Positions 52,228 to 62,590 of a stretch of DNA of 62,926 nucleotides are shown in pieces. Each line of letters begins with the position of its first letter. The stretch's first letter is position 1. The translations under genes were made by a program, and so were the position numbers. Source of the DNA: Nitrosomonas eutropha (GTDB lineage: Bacteria; Pseudomonadota; Gammaproteobacteria; Burkholderiales; Nitrosomonadaceae); NCBI RefSeq assembly GCF_900116685.1, contig NZ_FPBL01000010.1, forward strand, positions 1-62,926, in the 5' to 3' direction. The notes beneath the pieces were generated by a model that saw only the letters and a list, made by a program, of their open reading frames with translations, ran no database searches and was not told where the DNA came from.

Positions 52228-53613
52228 TCATGTCAAACTATTTGTATCTGATCCAGCCAGGTCAATTCGCCCCACTTTCCATACCAGCACCAGTACCGGC
52301 ACGCCCAGCAAAGCGGTACCGGTGAAAAATGCTGCATAGCCGTAAGCATCAACAAATTCGCCGCTGAAACCGGCGATAAATTTTGGCAGTAGCAGCATAA
52401 TTGAACTGAACAATGCATACTGGGTGGCGGAATAGGCGGTGTGTGTCAGCCCTGAGAGATAAGTGACAAAAGCGGCGGAGGCTATGCCTGCTGAAAGATT
52501 GTCTGCTGAAATGGTGAATATCAGTCCGCTGACATCATGACCTCTGCCTGCCAGCCACACGAACAGCAGGTTGGTAGCTGCGGATAGTACCGCCCCCAAA
52601 AACAGGGTACGAATCACACCGGTTTTTGCAATCAGCACACCACCGATCCCGGCACCTAGAATGGTCATCAGCACACCATAAACTTTGGAAATCGTGGCCA
52701 CTTCGTCCTTGGTATAGCCCATGTCCACATAAAACGGGTTACTCATGATGCCCATCACCACATCTGAAATCCGGTACACGGCAATCAACGCCAGAATCAG
52801 CAGCGCGTGGTAGCTATAGCGCACGATAAAATCACGAAATGGCGCAATCATTGCACCATACAGCCAAGCAAGCAGCCGGGCTGGTAATCCATCCGGGTGC
52901 AAACCGGCAAGCGCTACCTTTACCTGTATTTCATCCTCAATGGCTGACTGACCAACCGGCACATCCGGTTCACGGATGATCAGTGTGGTGATGACCCCGA
53001 TCAGCATGCAACCTGCCATGAACAAATATGCTATTTGCCAGGATGAGGCGCTGTATTCGCCCGGTGAAGCATCAAATGCTGCGGCAATCCACAGCACTCC
53101 CGCTGAAGCCAGAATCATCGCCAGACGGTAACCCGCCTGATAGGTTGCCGCCATCGCACCTTGCAATCGCAAAGCAACTGCCTCGATCCGGTAAGCATCC
53201 AGCGCAATATCCTGGGTAGCCGAAGCAAAAGCCACGGTCAGTGCAAAAATCACCACACGCGATAAATCTCCGGCCGGATCAGTATTGGCCATGCCGATCA
53301 ATGCACCGCCAATCAAAAGTTGTGACAAAAATAGCCAGGCGCGACGGCGTCCCAGCCAGCGGGTAAGTAACGGCAGCGGCATTCGGTCCACCAACGGCGC
53401 CCAGGCCCATTTAAAACCATAGGCGAGGCCCACCCAACTCAAATGGCCGATGGTTGTCCGATCAATACCCGCTTCACGCAGCCAGAACGATAACGTTCCC
53501 AATACCAGCAGCAGCGGCAGGCCCGCAGAAAATCCGAGCATCAGCATGCCCAGTACTCTCGGGTGAGTATAGATACGCAGCGCATGCAGCCAGCCGCATG
53601 CAGCTGATTTCAT
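52228..53613 (-). CDS. ampG: AmpG muropeptide permease (MFS)
   Basis: AmpG imports anhydro-muropeptides for cell-wall recycling. The 461-residue protein has twelve or more hydrophobic segments and AmpG signatures: MLGFSAGLPLLLVLGTLSFWLREAGI, YGFKWAWAPLVDR, ATQDIALDAYRIE and SAGIASAAFVTYLSGLTHTAYSATQYALFSS. It overlaps xthA by 4 bases and so is probably co-transcribed. AmpD, acting on its substrate, is encoded at 40101. Confidence 0.93.
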   Translation of the reverse strand: MKSAACGWLHALRIYTHPRVLGMLMLGFSAGLPLLLVLGTLSFWLREAGIDRTTIGHLSWVGLAYGFKWAWAPLVDRMPLPLLTRWLGRRRAWLFLSQLLIGGALIGMANTDPAGDLSRVVIFALTVAFASATQDIALDAYRIEAVALRLQGAMAATYQAGYRLAMILASAGVLWIAAAFDASPGEYSASSWQIAYLFMAGCMLIGVITTLIIREPDVPVGQSAIEDEIQVKVALAGLHPDGLPARLLAWLYGAMIAPFRDFIVRYSYHALLILALIAVYRISDVVMGIMSNPFYVDMGYTKDEVATISKVYGVLMTILGAGIGGVLIAKTGVIRTLFLGAVLSAATNLLFVWLAGRGHDVSGLIFTISADNLSAGIASAAFVTYLSGLTHTAYSATQYALFSSIMLLLPKFIAGFSGEFVDAYGYAAFFTGTALLGVPVLVLVWKVGRIDLAGSDTNSLT

Positions 53614-54383
53614 AGTTTAAAGCTATAATCGATAATTAGCGGGGCGTGATCGGAAAAACGTTCTTCTTTATAAATTGACGCACCAATTGCGGTACTCGCC
53701 AGTTGCGGTGTGGCAATTTGGTAATCTATCCGCCAACCAACGTTGTTAGTCCATGCCTGGCCACGATTGGACCACCAGGTATATTGATCCGGCTCCGGGT
53801 TAATTTTGCGAAATACATCCACCAGCTTCAATTCATTAAATACAGTGGACAGCCAGGCGCGTTCTTCCGGCAAAAATCCAGAATTTTTCTGGTTGGAGCG
53901 CCAGTTTTTGAGGTCAATTTCCTTATGCGCGATATTCCAGTCCCCGCACAACAGCACTTCGCGACCGCCTTCCGCCAATGATTGCAACAAAGGAAAAAAA
54001 TGCTCCATAAAGAAAAATTTTACCGCCTGGCGATGATCTCCGCTGGAGCCAGAAGGAAGATAAATTGAAATAATAGTCAGATTGCCGAAATCCACTCTCA
54101 AAAATCGTCCTTCTGCGTCGATTTCTGGAATGCCGACTCCTTCCACAATTTGATCAGGTACATGACGGGTATAAATACCGACTCCGCTGTAACCCTTTTT
54201 CTCGGCACAGTGGAAATAACTACTATAGCCATCCGGTGTGCGCATCACACCGTTAATATCATTCTGCTGCGCCTTGAGTTCCTGCACACAAATTACATCC
54301 GCTTCTTGTTGCGGTAGCCAGTCAAACAAGCCCTTTTTGGCAGCAGAGCGCAAACCATTCAGGTTCAAAGTGATGATTCTCAT
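53610..54383 (-). CDS. xthA: Exodeoxyribonuclease III
   Basis: ExoIII cuts at abasic sites and removes 3' blocking groups in base-excision repair. The 257-residue protein has the endonuclease/exonuclease/phosphatase fold: NLNGLRSAAKKGLFDWL, VCVQELKAQ with catalytic Glu, SGVGIYTRH, GDWNIAHKEIDLKN, WWSNRGQAWTNNVGWRIDYQ and the final SDHAPLIIDY. It overlaps ampG by 4 bases. Confidence 0.96.
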   Translation of the reverse strand: MRIITLNLNGLRSAAKKGLFDWLPQQEADVICVQELKAQQNDINGVMRTPDGYSSYFHCAEKKGYSGVGIYTRHVPDQIVEGVGIPEIDAEGRFLRVDFGNLTIISIYLPSGSSGDHRQAVKFFFMEHFFPLLQSLAEGGREVLLCGDWNIAHKEIDLKNWRSNQKNSGFLPEERAWLSTVFNELKLVDVFRKINPEPDQYTWWSNRGQAWTNNVGWRIDYQIATPQLASTAIGASIYKEERFSDHAPLIIDYSFKL

Positions 54384-54407
54384 GCAACGATAGTGGTAGA
54401 TAAATTC

Positions 54408-54791
54408 TCAACGCCGAGAGAGATCTGGCTTGCAATAAACCCGTGCCGGATAGCCTGGTACACGGCGCGTATTCGGAATGACATCACCACCACTACGAAT
54501 ACACATCATGGTCGATTTATCCAGATTAGAAAAATATTCATTTTCTCCTGGTTGAAATGACGCTGGTGGTACCGCTTCCCGGATAGCACGACAGGTTGCT
54601 GGCTCATTCTCAGGAATCGGGTCATCGCTATGCGGTGGCAATCGACAAAGTTGACAGGGATTACCCGGGCACAAACAGCCTTTGCACTTCGCCGCTGCTG
54701 CATTGGTGCCAGCTGGCTGGGTACTCGATGATGTCATGGGCAAAGCCATCAACATCAAAAATATTGAACATACAATCCCTCTCAACCACAT
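54408..54791 (-). CDS. Secreted cysteine-rich protein of unknown function
   Basis: The 127-residue protein has a signal peptide (MWLRGIVCSIFLMLMALPMTSSS). The mature part carries a dense Cys stretch (CKGCLCPGNPCQLC), then three more Cys in ATCRAIR, MMCIRSG and YCKPDL, suggesting metal binding or disulfides outside the cytoplasm. I recognise no family. It lies 24 bases upstream of xthA (in gene direction) but is not clearly functionally linked. Confidence 0.65.
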   Translation of the reverse strand: MWLRGIVCSIFLMLMALPMTSSSTQPAGTNAAAAKCKGCLCPGNPCQLCRLPPHSDDPIPENEPATCRAIREAVPPASFQPGENEYFSNLDKSTMMCIRSGGDVIPNTRRVPGYPARVYCKPDLSRR

Positions 54792-54946
54792 CTGCTAATC
54801 TCCTTCTAAACAATAGATAAACTCGAATTTTCCACCCGGTTTCAGTAATGGTAAAAAACTTTTCAAACTCTGCTGGATTGCTTCACGCCTGCGGTGTTCA
54901 CAAAGACGGTGTTTGGGTCATGGCAGGTAATCCAGCTAAAAAATAG

Positions 54947-55477
54947 CTATGCGGGTATCCCCGGAATAATCTGCCGCAATAGCTGAAACAAAGCACGAAA
55001 ACTCCTGGGAGGTTTGCTGGCCAGTTTTTCCTTTTCAATGTTACGCAATAAGGTACGCAACTGCCGGACATCAGCTTGTGGATAGCTTTGCACGAATTCT
55101 GTCACAGCTGCCTCATCGCTGATCAGGCGATCACGCCATCTCTCCAGCTGATGCAGCCACGCAGTATGATGCGGGCTGGAATGCTGCCACGCATCCAGTT
55201 TTTCCTGAACAGGCACAGGATCAACTGCACGCATCAGCTTGCCAATAAATTGCATCTGGCGGCGACGCGCACCATGACTGGTTATTTTGCGGGCCTCAAG
55301 CAGTGCGTCTGTCAGTTTTTCTGGCAGATCCAGCTCGGTTATTCTGGCCGGTTCAAGCTCAACCAGCCGCTCACCCAGTGCCTGCAAAGCATGCATTTCC
55401 TGTTTAAGACGGGTCTTGCTCGGCCGGGATTCAAGATCGAGGTCGGAAATATCCTGCTGATGATTAGGCACGGTCAC
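54947..55477 (-). CDS. darP: DarP/YjgA ribosome-associated protein
   Basis: The 176-residue helical protein matches the YjgA/DUF615 family (renamed DarP), a dual-action ribosomal maturation protein linked to large-subunit assembly. Signatures are SRPSKTRLKQEMHALQALGERLVELEP and ITSHGARRRQMQFIGKLMR. The gene is divergent from pmbA, as in many proteobacteria where yjgA neighbours pmbA/tldE. Confidence 0.93.
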   Translation of the reverse strand: MTVPNHQQDISDLDLESRPSKTRLKQEMHALQALGERLVELEPARITELDLPEKLTDALLEARKITSHGARRRQMQFIGKLMRAVDPVPVQEKLDAWQHSSPHHTAWLHQLERWRDRLISDEAAVTEFVQSYPQADVRQLRTLLRNIEKEKLASKPPRSFRALFQLLRQIIPGIPA

Positions 55478-55715
55478 ACGTATCGGGAACAGTCAAGAAA
55501 CTGTTATCATAACCCGCTTTAGGGAACCTTAGTAAACATGGCGCACTGAAGAGTATGCCCGTACCACATGGATAGATTCAAAACTACCTTCGGTCACTAA
55601 GCAGCCAGTATCTGTAACGACCATTCTTCTTTTATTCCGTTTTCGGCCGGATCAGCCCTGATCTGAAAATGGATCTGATTTCAATACTCTGATAAACCGT
55701 CTCCAACCCAATTAC

Positions 55716-57083
55716 ATGAATAATTCTAATCATCATCCTGAACTGCTGCAGCCGTTCACCTACCCCTACGAGACCTTGCAGCAAATTGCAAACGATGTGC
55801 TGACACTTGCTAAAAAAGGAGGTGCTGACGCATGCGAGATGCATGTTTCCGATGGCTCCGGCCAGAATGTCACCGTGCGCCAGGGGGAAGTAGAAACTAT
55901 CGAATATACACGCGACAAAGGGTTGTCTGTCACTGTTCATATCGGACATAAGCGGGGCAATGCCAGCAGTTCAGATTTTTCCCCACAGGCCATTCATGAA
56001 ACTGTCTCTGCCGCGCTGTCAATTGCCCGATACACGGCTGACGATATTTATGCGGGGCTCGCTGACAAAGATCAGCTAGCAGTTTCTTTCCCGGATCTTG
56101 ATCTCTATCACCCGTGGTCACTGTCTGTTGAAGCAGCCATTGAGCTGGCACACCGGTGTGAAGCCGTGGCGCTGGCAACAGATAAACGTATCACCAACTC
56201 GGAAGGCGCCAGTGTATCGGTAGGTGCTTCCCGGTTTGTATACGCCAACAGTCACGGCTTCAATGCAGGTTATCCGCTGTCGCGCCACAGCATCAGCTGC
56301 GCAGTTATTGCCGGGGAACAAAGCAACATGCAGCGCGATTACTGGTACAGCGTTGCGCGTGCAGCCAGCGATCTCGAAGCCATTGAGGAAATAGGTAAAA
56401 AAGCCGGTATGCGCACCCTGGCACGCCTCGGCGCCAGAAAAATTGCCACCTGCGAAGTGCCAGTGCTGTTTGAATCAACCATTTCTTCCGGTCTGCTGGG
56501 GTATTTTGTCAAGGCAATCAGTGGCAGCAGCCTTTATCGAAAATCCTCCTTTCTGCTGGATAGCATCGGCAAACAGGTATTTCCTGCAACCATTCAGATC
56601 AGTGAGTTGCCGCACCTGCCAAAAGGTCTGGCAAGCTGTGCATTTGATGATGAAGGGGTGGCGACTCATCCGCGCAAGGTAGTGGAAAACGGTATCGTGC
56701 AAGGGTATTTTCTGGGCAGCTACACAGCACGTAAACTTGGCATGCGTTCCACCGGCAACGCCGGTGGCAGTCATAATCTGATCCTGAAAAATGATGTATC
56801 ACTGCCGTTCGATGCTCTGCTGAAAAAAATGAACAAAGGGTTGCTGGTTACCGAATTGCTCGGTCATGGCGTCAATCTCGTCACTGGCGATTTTTCCCAG
56901 GGCGCAGCTGGATTTTGGGTGGAAAACGGTGAGATCAGCTACCCTGTTGAGGAAATCACCATTGCTGGCAACCTGAAGGAAATGTTGTCAGGTATTGTTG
57001 CCGTGGGTGACGATATCATCGTACGCGGCTCGCGCCACTGCGGTTCGCTGCTGATTGAACGCATGACCATCGCCGGACATTGA
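55716..57083 (+). CDS. pmbA: PmbA/TldE metalloprotease-related protein
   Basis: PmbA (TldE) pairs with TldD to form a peptidase that processes microcin-type peptides and other targets. The 455-residue protein carries the N-terminal ANDVLTLAKKGGADACEMHVSDG, the central segment KRITNSEGASVSVG and the C-terminal TGDFSQGAAGFWVENGEISYPVEEITIAGNLKEML. The tldD partner is not in the window. It is 75 bases upstream of the TRAP permease genes but the link is probably only positional. Confidence 0.94.
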   Translation: MNNSNHHPELLQPFTYPYETLQQIANDVLTLAKKGGADACEMHVSDGSGQNVTVRQGEVETIEYTRDKGLSVTVHIGHKRGNASSSDFSPQAIHETVSAALSIARYTADDIYAGLADKDQLAVSFPDLDLYHPWSLSVEAAIELAHRCEAVALATDKRITNSEGASVSVGASRFVYANSHGFNAGYPLSRHSISCAVIAGEQSNMQRDYWYSVARAASDLEAIEEIGKKAGMRTLARLGARKIATCEVPVLFESTISSGLLGYFVKAISGSSLYRKSSFLLDSIGKQVFPATIQISELPHLPKGLASCAFDDEGVATHPRKVVENGIVQGYFLGSYTARKLGMRSTGNAGGSHNLILKNDVSLPFDALLKKMNKGLLVTELLGHGVNLVTGDFSQGAAGFWVENGEISYPVEEITIAGNLKEMLSGIVAVGDDIIVRGSRHCGSLLIERMTIAGH

Positions 57084-57158
57084 GCTACCAGAATATAAAA
57101 TATCGCTGGAACCACTGAAAGATCAACGAACTGTCCCATCCCCTTGAAAGGATTCAAA

Positions 57159-57713
57159 GTGGAAATCTTATGCAAACTGGAGCGCCTGATTAACAGGATT
57201 TCCGGCGCAACAGGCTGGTTGGCAGGCTGGTTGTGCGTACTGATGATCGGCGTGGTGTTCACTGATGTCATCACACGCTACTTTTTTCACGGCGGCTCAA
57301 TCGCCATGCAGGAACTGGAATGGCACCTGTTTGCAGCAATATTCCTGCTGGGTGCCGCTTACGTCGTGCGTGAAGATGCTAATGTACGGGTAGATATCAT
57401 TTATGCCCATCTGAAACCGCGCCGCAAAGCAATCATCGATATCTGTGGTTATCTTATTTTTGTCATCCCCATGTGTACGCTGATTCTCTACAGCTCCTGG
57501 GACTTCGTCAGTTATTCCTACCAGTTACAGGAGACATCCAGCGATCCGGGCGGGCTACCCTACCGCTTTGCATTCAAGGCATTACTACCAATTGGCTATG
57601 GCCTGGTTCTGATTCAGTCACTGGCAGAAATCTTGCGTAATTTGCGGCTGCTGACGGAAAAATATAACCCACCTCTGACTGATTACGCCGCCCCGCAGCA
57701 GAAAGAATCATGA
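57159..57713 (+). CDS. TRAP transporter small permease (DctQ-type)
   Basis: The product of about 184 residues has four helices and the DctQ pattern: DVITRYFFHGGSIAMQELEWHLFAAIFLLGAAYVVREDANVRVD. I prefer the GTG at 57159, with AAAGGA 6 bases upstream, over a TTG at 57144. It pairs with the large permease 83 bases downstream. The periplasmic binding protein (DctP) that normally completes the system is absent. Confidence 0.9.
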   Translation: MEILCKLERLINRISGATGWLAGWLCVLMIGVVFTDVITRYFFHGGSIAMQELEWHLFAAIFLLGAAYVVREDANVRVDIIYAHLKPRRKAIIDICGYLIFVIPMCTLILYSSWDFVSYSYQLQETSSDPGGLPYRFAFKALLPIGYGLVLIQSLAEILRNLRLLTEKYNPPLTDYAAPQQKES

Positions 57714-57795
57714 TCTTGTCAACCCTTCTTCAGACGGTTTTTCTGACCGCTATCCTGTCACCTTCAGACAGATTATTCACCAGAGCCATTGCCAA

Positions 57796-59079
57796 ATGAT
57801 TGCGTTGTCCATGTTCCTGGTCTGCCTGATCATGCTGGCATTCGGCTTTCCGGTTGCTTTTACTTTTGGTGGCGTGGCACTGTTCTATGGCCTGTATTTC
57901 GAGGGATTGCATCTGTTTCTGATGGTCGCCGAGCGCATGCACTCGATCATGACCAGCATCACCCTGATGGCGGTACCGCTGTTCATTTTCATGGGGCTGA
58001 TCCTGGAAAAATCCGGCATTGCAGAAAGTATGCTGGAATCGATGGGCTCCCTGTTTGGCCGTGTCCGGGGTGGACTGGCGGTATCAACTGTCATCGTAGG
58101 AATGCTGCTGGCAGCAGCTACTGGCGTAGTAGGCGCTTCGGTCATTACCATGGGACTGATCGCCCTGCCCATCATGTTGAAATACGGTTATGACAAGCGG
58201 CTGGCTACCGGGGTAATTTGCGCATCAGGCACGCTGGGGCAAATTATTCCCCCTTCCATTGTGCTAATTATCATGGGCGACGTACTACAAAGGCCGGTCG
58301 GCAGTTTTTTCCGGGCGGCACTGGTACCTGGCCTGCTGCTGGTCGTCATTTATATCATTTATTGCCTGATGCTCGCCTGGTTCAGAAAAGAAGCAGCCCC
58401 TCCCATACCCAGCAAAGGTGGCTCTCTCATTAAGCAATATTGGCACGCCTTCAAAACAATCATCCCGGCTTTGTCTCTGGTCATAATCGTGCTGGGAACA
58501 GTCATCATTGGTATTGCCACACCAACTGAATCAGCCGCGATGGGATCAGTCGGTGCAATCATTCTGGCTGTACTGAACGGAAAATTCAAAATCAGCATGC
58601 TGCACCAGGTTGCCATGGAAACCACCAAGATCACGACCATGGTATTTACCATCCTGGCAGGTGCCACATTCTTTTCAATGGTGTTCACCTATACCGGTGG
58701 TGATGAAGCAGCCGAACTGCTGCTGCACCATCTGCCGGGCGGTAAATGGGGATTCATTCTGCTGATGATGGTGATCATCTTCCTGCTGGGATTTTTTCTT
58801 GATTTTGTTGAAATCGCCTATATTTTTATTCCCATGATCACTCCCCTACTGATCAAGCTGGGAATTGATCCGCTCTGGTTTGGCATTCTGGTCGCGCTTA
58901 ATCTGCAGACTTCTTTCCTTACCCCGCCGGTTGGATTCTCATTGTTCTACCTGCGGGGTGTTGCACCGCCATCCGTCACCACCCTTGATATTTACCGAGG
59001 TGTTATCCCGTTCATCCTGCTGCAGCTATTGACATTAGCACTGGTGGCGCTTTACCCGGGGTTGATCAAACTTGTCTGA
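57796..59079 (+). CDS. TRAP transporter large permease (DctM-type)
   Basis: The 427-residue large permease has twelve or so helices and the DctM signature GTLGQIIPPSIVLIIMGDV plus NLQTSFLTPPVGFSLFYLRGVAP. It moves C4-dicarboxylates or related organic acids with sodium. It follows the DctQ gene and is closed by a terminator hairpin that overlaps its stop codon. The substrate is unknown. Confidence 0.93.
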   Translation: MIALSMFLVCLIMLAFGFPVAFTFGGVALFYGLYFEGLHLFLMVAERMHSIMTSITLMAVPLFIFMGLILEKSGIAESMLESMGSLFGRVRGGLAVSTVIVGMLLAAATGVVGASVITMGLIALPIMLKYGYDKRLATGVICASGTLGQIIPPSIVLIIMGDVLQRPVGSFFRAALVPGLLLVVIYIIYCLMLAWFRKEAAPPIPSKGGSLIKQYWHAFKTIIPALSLVIIVLGTVIIGIATPTESAAMGSVGAIILAVLNGKFKISMLHQVAMETTKITTMVFTILAGATFFSMVFTYTGGDEAAELLLHHLPGGKWGFILLMMVIIFLLGFFLDFVEIAYIFIPMITPLLIKLGIDPLWFGILVALNLQTSFLTPPVGFSLFYLRGVAPPSVTTLDIYRGVIPFILLQLLTLALVALYPGLIKLV

Positions 59080-59105
59080 TTTCTCTAAACAACCAGACAA
59101 GTTTT
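59070..59105 (+). terminator. Rho-independent terminator after the TRAP genes
   Basis: ACTTGTCTG pairs with CAGACAAGT over 9 bases around a 15-base loop and is followed by a T run (59102-59105). The left arm includes the dctM stop codon at 59077-59079. Confidence 0.7.
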
Positions 59106-59208
59106 ACCAGAAAACAATGCTCCTCATGATGCTTCTTCACCAGGTTCACATGTACCGGAGTTTGGGTCTGCCATTCTGGAATTTTTTCCTATCCTGATCA
59201 GGACCTTC

Positions 59209-60117
59209 ATGACAAACACGCGTAACGAGAATCTTGGCTATTTCTACGGATTTATTGCTGTGGTTTTCTTTGCACTCACGCTGCCGGCTATGCGCGCAGC
59301 TGTCGCTGCGCTTGACCCAGTTTTTGTAGCGCTTGGTCGAGGGACAGGTGCCGCTTTGCTGGCAGCCATTTTTCTATGGCTCACCCGCCAGCGCCTGCCA
59401 ACTCGTGAAGAAGCAAAAGGGTTGGTGATTGTTGCTCTCGGCGCGGTAATTGGTTTTCCACTTCTGGCTGCCTGGGCAATTTGTTACGTTGATGCATCAC
59501 ATGGTGGCGTTGTTCTTGGCATCTTTCCATTGGCTACTGCAGTTGCAGCTGCTCTGTTTTCCGGAGAGCGTCCATCTGGCAGATTTTGGCTATTTGCGTT
59601 GATAGGCGCGGCCGTGGTAGTCGGCTATTCACTGAATCAGGCGGGTGGTACGCTTCATCCAGCCGACCTCGCACTTTTCGGGTCAGTGATTTGCGCCAGT
59701 ATCAGTTATGCAGAAGGGGCAAGGCTATCCAAATCGTTAGGCGGACCACAGGTTATTTCGTGGGCATTAGTTTTTTCCTTTCCCGTCCTGATTATCCCAA
59801 CCATGCTTTACGCGCCTGTCACCTTGAATCTGCCCACAGAATCCTGGATCGGGTTTATCTACCTCACAGTCATCAGTCAGTATCTGGGTTTCTTTCCCTG
59901 GTATCACGGTCTCGCTTTGGGTGGTATCTCAAAAGTCAGCCAGACCCAGCTGTTGCAGCCATTCCTAACTATTATTGCATCGGTATTACTGTTAGGAGAA
60001 CAGGCGAATCTCACCACCTGGCTGGTGGCCGCGCTCGTCGTTGTGATCGTCGCGCTCGGCAAGCGTACTCAGGTCAGGGAGAATACCCCCCAGCACCATG
60101 ATCATGACGGCATCTGA
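59209..60117 (+). CDS. EamA/DMT-family transporter
   Basis: The 302-residue protein has ten hydrophobic segments in two EamA repeats (for example GYFYGFIAVVFFALTLPAMRAAVAAL and PADLALFGSVICASISYAEGARLSKSLGG). Members export small metabolites or amino acids; the substrate is unknown. It is followed by convergent tex across a stem-loop. Confidence 0.87.
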   Translation: MTNTRNENLGYFYGFIAVVFFALTLPAMRAAVAALDPVFVALGRGTGAALLAAIFLWLTRQRLPTREEAKGLVIVALGAVIGFPLLAAWAICYVDASHGGVVLGIFPLATAVAAALFSGERPSGRFWLFALIGAAVVVGYSLNQAGGTLHPADLALFGSVICASISYAEGARLSKSLGGPQVISWALVFSFPVLIIPTMLYAPVTLNLPTESWIGFIYLTVISQYLGFFPWYHGLALGGISKVSQTQLLQPFLTIIASVLLLGEQANLTTWLVAALVVVIVALGKRTQVRENTPQHHDHDGI

Positions 60118-60132
60118 AATCTTTCAGCCGGA

Positions 60133-60182
60133 GTATTGTGATTAATCATCCAACCGCCGCACAATACAGGTTCTATTTTTTC
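60133..60182 (+). terminator. Convergent terminator candidate after the EamA gene
   Basis: GTATTGTG (60133-60140) and CACAATAC (60160-60167) pair exactly, and a run of six T follows a few bases after the right arm. It lies between the EamA gene and convergent tex. Confidence 0.55.
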
Positions 60183-62590
60183 TCCTGCGCTCGCGCCAGT
60201 GCAAGAGCTAGTGCACCAACAGGTGCAGGTTTGTCTGCTCTGGATGCAACCTGTGGCTGACGAGAACCACGCCGGGGCTGGCGGTTGTCTGGTCTGGTTT
60301 TACCTGTTTCTTTATGTGTTTTAGGCTGTCCGGTTGCTTCAGGTACGTCATCAATCCGCATGGTCAGACTGATACGCTGGCGTACGGTATCCACTGCCAG
60401 CACCTTGACCTTGACGACCTGTCCTGGCTTAACAATCTGATGGGGATCCTTGATGAACTTGTTTGCCAGTGCAGAAACGTGCACCAGACCATCCTGATGC
60501 ACGCCAATATCAACAAATGCCCCAAACGCAGCCACATTAGTCACGACGCCTTCCAGAATCATGCCGGATTGCAGATCAGTCAGTGATTCAATCCCTTCTT
60601 GAAAGGTAGCAGTTTTGAACTCCGGGCGCGGATCACGACCAGGCTTTTCCAGCTCGGACAGAATATCGCGCACGGTTGGCAGCCCAAAGGTTTCATCGGT
60701 AAATTCTTCGGCAGCAAGCCCTTTGAGCGTTTCCGGATGCCCCATTACCTGCTCGATTCCTTTACTCAGGCGCGCCAGAATGCGCTCCACCACCGGGTAG
60801 GCTTCCGGGTGAACAGCAGAGCGATCCAGTGGATTATCCCCGTCGTTAATGCGCAGGAAACCCGCTGCCTGTTCAAATGTTTTTTCACCGACACGCGGCA
60901 CTTTGAGAATCGTTCGCCGATTCGGGAACCGGCCATAAGTATCGCGATAACTAACGATGTTTTGGGCAAGTACGCGATTAAGACCGGAAACTTGTGCCAG
61001 CAGGGGTGCTGATGCGGTATTGACATCCACGCCAACCGCATTGACACAATCCTCAACCGTGGCATCCAGTGATCGCGCCAGAGTGCGCTGGTTCACATCA
61101 TGCTGATACTGACCAACGCCGATTGATTTGGGTTCGATCTTGACCAGTTCTGCCAGTGGATCTTGCAGACGTCTGGCAATAGAAACTGCGCCACGCAGGC
61201 TTACGTCCAGATTGGGAAATTCCGCAGCAGCCAGCGCAGAGGCTGAATAAACCGAGGCACCTGCTTCGCTGACAACAATCTTAATCAGCTTTAATTCAGG
61301 GTGCTGCTCTGTCACCAGCCGGATGACCTCAGTGGCTAATTTATCGGTTTCCCGGCTTGCCGTTCCGTTTCCAACGGAAATCAGCGTAACACCATGCTGG
61401 AGCACCAGTTGCATGATACTTGCCAGTGAACCCTGCCAGTTATTTTGTGGCTGATGCGGATAAATCGTCGCTGTTTCCAACAATTTACCGGTGGCATCGA
61501 CTACAGCCACTTTACAGCCAGTGCGATAACCCGGGTCAAGCCCGAGCACAGCTTTGGGCCCCGCCGGAGCGGCCAGCAGCAATTCACGCAGATTGCGGCT
61601 GAAAATCCGGATCGCTTCAATTTCTGCGGCTTCACGCACCTGCAATAACAATTCAGTAGTGAGATGCAGATGCACCTTAATACGCCAGGCCCACTGGCAG
61701 ACATCCCCCAACCATTTATCCGCTTTCCGGCCACGGTTTTCGATTCCGAAATATGCAGCAATCATGACAACACAAGGATGTGGAATGACTTCACGGGAAG
61801 TTTCATCCAGATCCAGATCAATTTTGAGCACTCCCAGTGCCCGGCCACGAAACAATGCCAGTGCGCGGTGTGATGGAATCAAGCGCACCGGCTCGGCATA
61901 AGCATAGTAATCACGGAATTTTTCTTCCTCCGCCATTTCCTGACCGGCAACAACCACTGAAGCCACTACGCCTTCCTGCCAAAGTTTATTGCGCAGAGTA
62001 GCGAGCAACTCTGCTGTCTCCGCAAAGCGTTCCGTCAGAATATCGCGCGCACCTTCCAGCGCTGTTTTTACATCGGGAACATTGATCGCTTCAACGCCTT
62101 CAGCTGCTGACACCAGCTTGATATAGTTTGCAGCTTCTTGTTCAGGGTCGAGCGTTGGATCTGCCAGAAGAGCATTTGCCAAGGGTTCCAGCCCGGCCTC
62201 ACGTGCGATCTGCGCCCGTGTTCGACGCTTCGGTTTGTAGGGTAAATAAATATCTTCCAGCAGCTGCTTGGTTGCAGCTTGTTCGATCAGGCAGCGCAAT
62301 TCATCGGTGAGTTTGCCCTGCTCTTCAATCGAAGCCAGGATGACCTGCCGTCGTTCTTCCAGCTCGCGCAGATAGCCCAATCGTTCTTCCAGCAGGCGCA
62401 GTTGTGTATCGTCCAGATTACCCGTTGCTTCCTTGCGGTATCGTGCGATAAAAGGCACGGTTGCGCCATCATCCAGCAAGGCTACCGCTGCGTTGATCTG
62501 CTGTGGTGCAACACCGAGCTCTGTCGCAATGGCGTTGATAATCTTTTTCTGTGCTGCTGCTGAAACTGCTGATATTGTTGGAGAAGTCAT
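60173..62590 (-). CDS. tex: Tex RNA-binding transcription accessory protein
   Basis: Tex is a conserved cytoplasmic nucleic-acid-binding protein linked to transcription and RNA metabolism. The 805-residue protein has the helical N-terminus with [25 protein letters not shown], the YqgF-like domain around [24 protein letters not shown], helix-hairpin-helix units ([38 protein letters not shown]) and a C-terminal S1 domain ([34 protein letters not shown]). The extreme C-terminus is basic and low-complexity. Confidence 0.97.
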   Translation of the reverse strand: MTSPTISAVSAAAQKKIINAIATELGVAPQQINAAVALLDDGATVPFIARYRKEATGNLDDTQLRLLEERLGYLRELEERRQVILASIEEQGKLTDELRCLIEQAATKQLLEDIYLPYKPKRRTRAQIAREAGLEPLANALLADPTLDPEQEAANYIKLVSAAEGVEAINVPDVKTALEGARDILTERFAETAELLATLRNKLWQEGVVASVVVAGQEMAEEEKFRDYYAYAEPVRLIPSHRALALFRGRALGVLKIDLDLDETSREVIPHPCVVMIAAYFGIENRGRKADKWLGDVCQWAWRIKVHLHLTTELLLQVREAAEIEAIRIFSRNLRELLLAAPAGPKAVLGLDPGYRTGCKVAVVDATGKLLETATIYPHQPQNNWQGSLASIMQLVLQHGVTLISVGNGTASRETDKLATEVIRLVTEQHPELKLIKIVVSEAGASVYSASALAAAEFPNLDVSLRGAVSIARRLQDPLAELVKIEPKSIGVGQYQHDVNQRTLARSLDATVEDCVNAVGVDVNTASAPLLAQVSGLNRVLAQNIVSYRDTYGRFPNRRTILKVPRVGEKTFEQAAGFLRINDGDNPLDRSAVHPEAYPVVERILARLSKGIEQVMGHPETLKGLAAEEFTDETFGLPTVRDILSELEKPGRDPRPEFKTATFQEGIESLTDLQSGMILEGVVTNVAAFGAFVDIGVHQDGLVHVSALANKFIKDPHQIVKPGQVVKVKVLAVDTVRQRISLTMRIDDVPEATGQPKTHKETGKTRPDNRQPRRGSRQPQVASRADKPAPVGALALALARAQEKK

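Noticed and set aside
54848..54946. 32-residue frame MVKNFSNSAGLLHACGV...
   Set aside because: It has a plausible amino-acid pattern but no ribosome binding site and no recognised family, so it is not reported as a gene.
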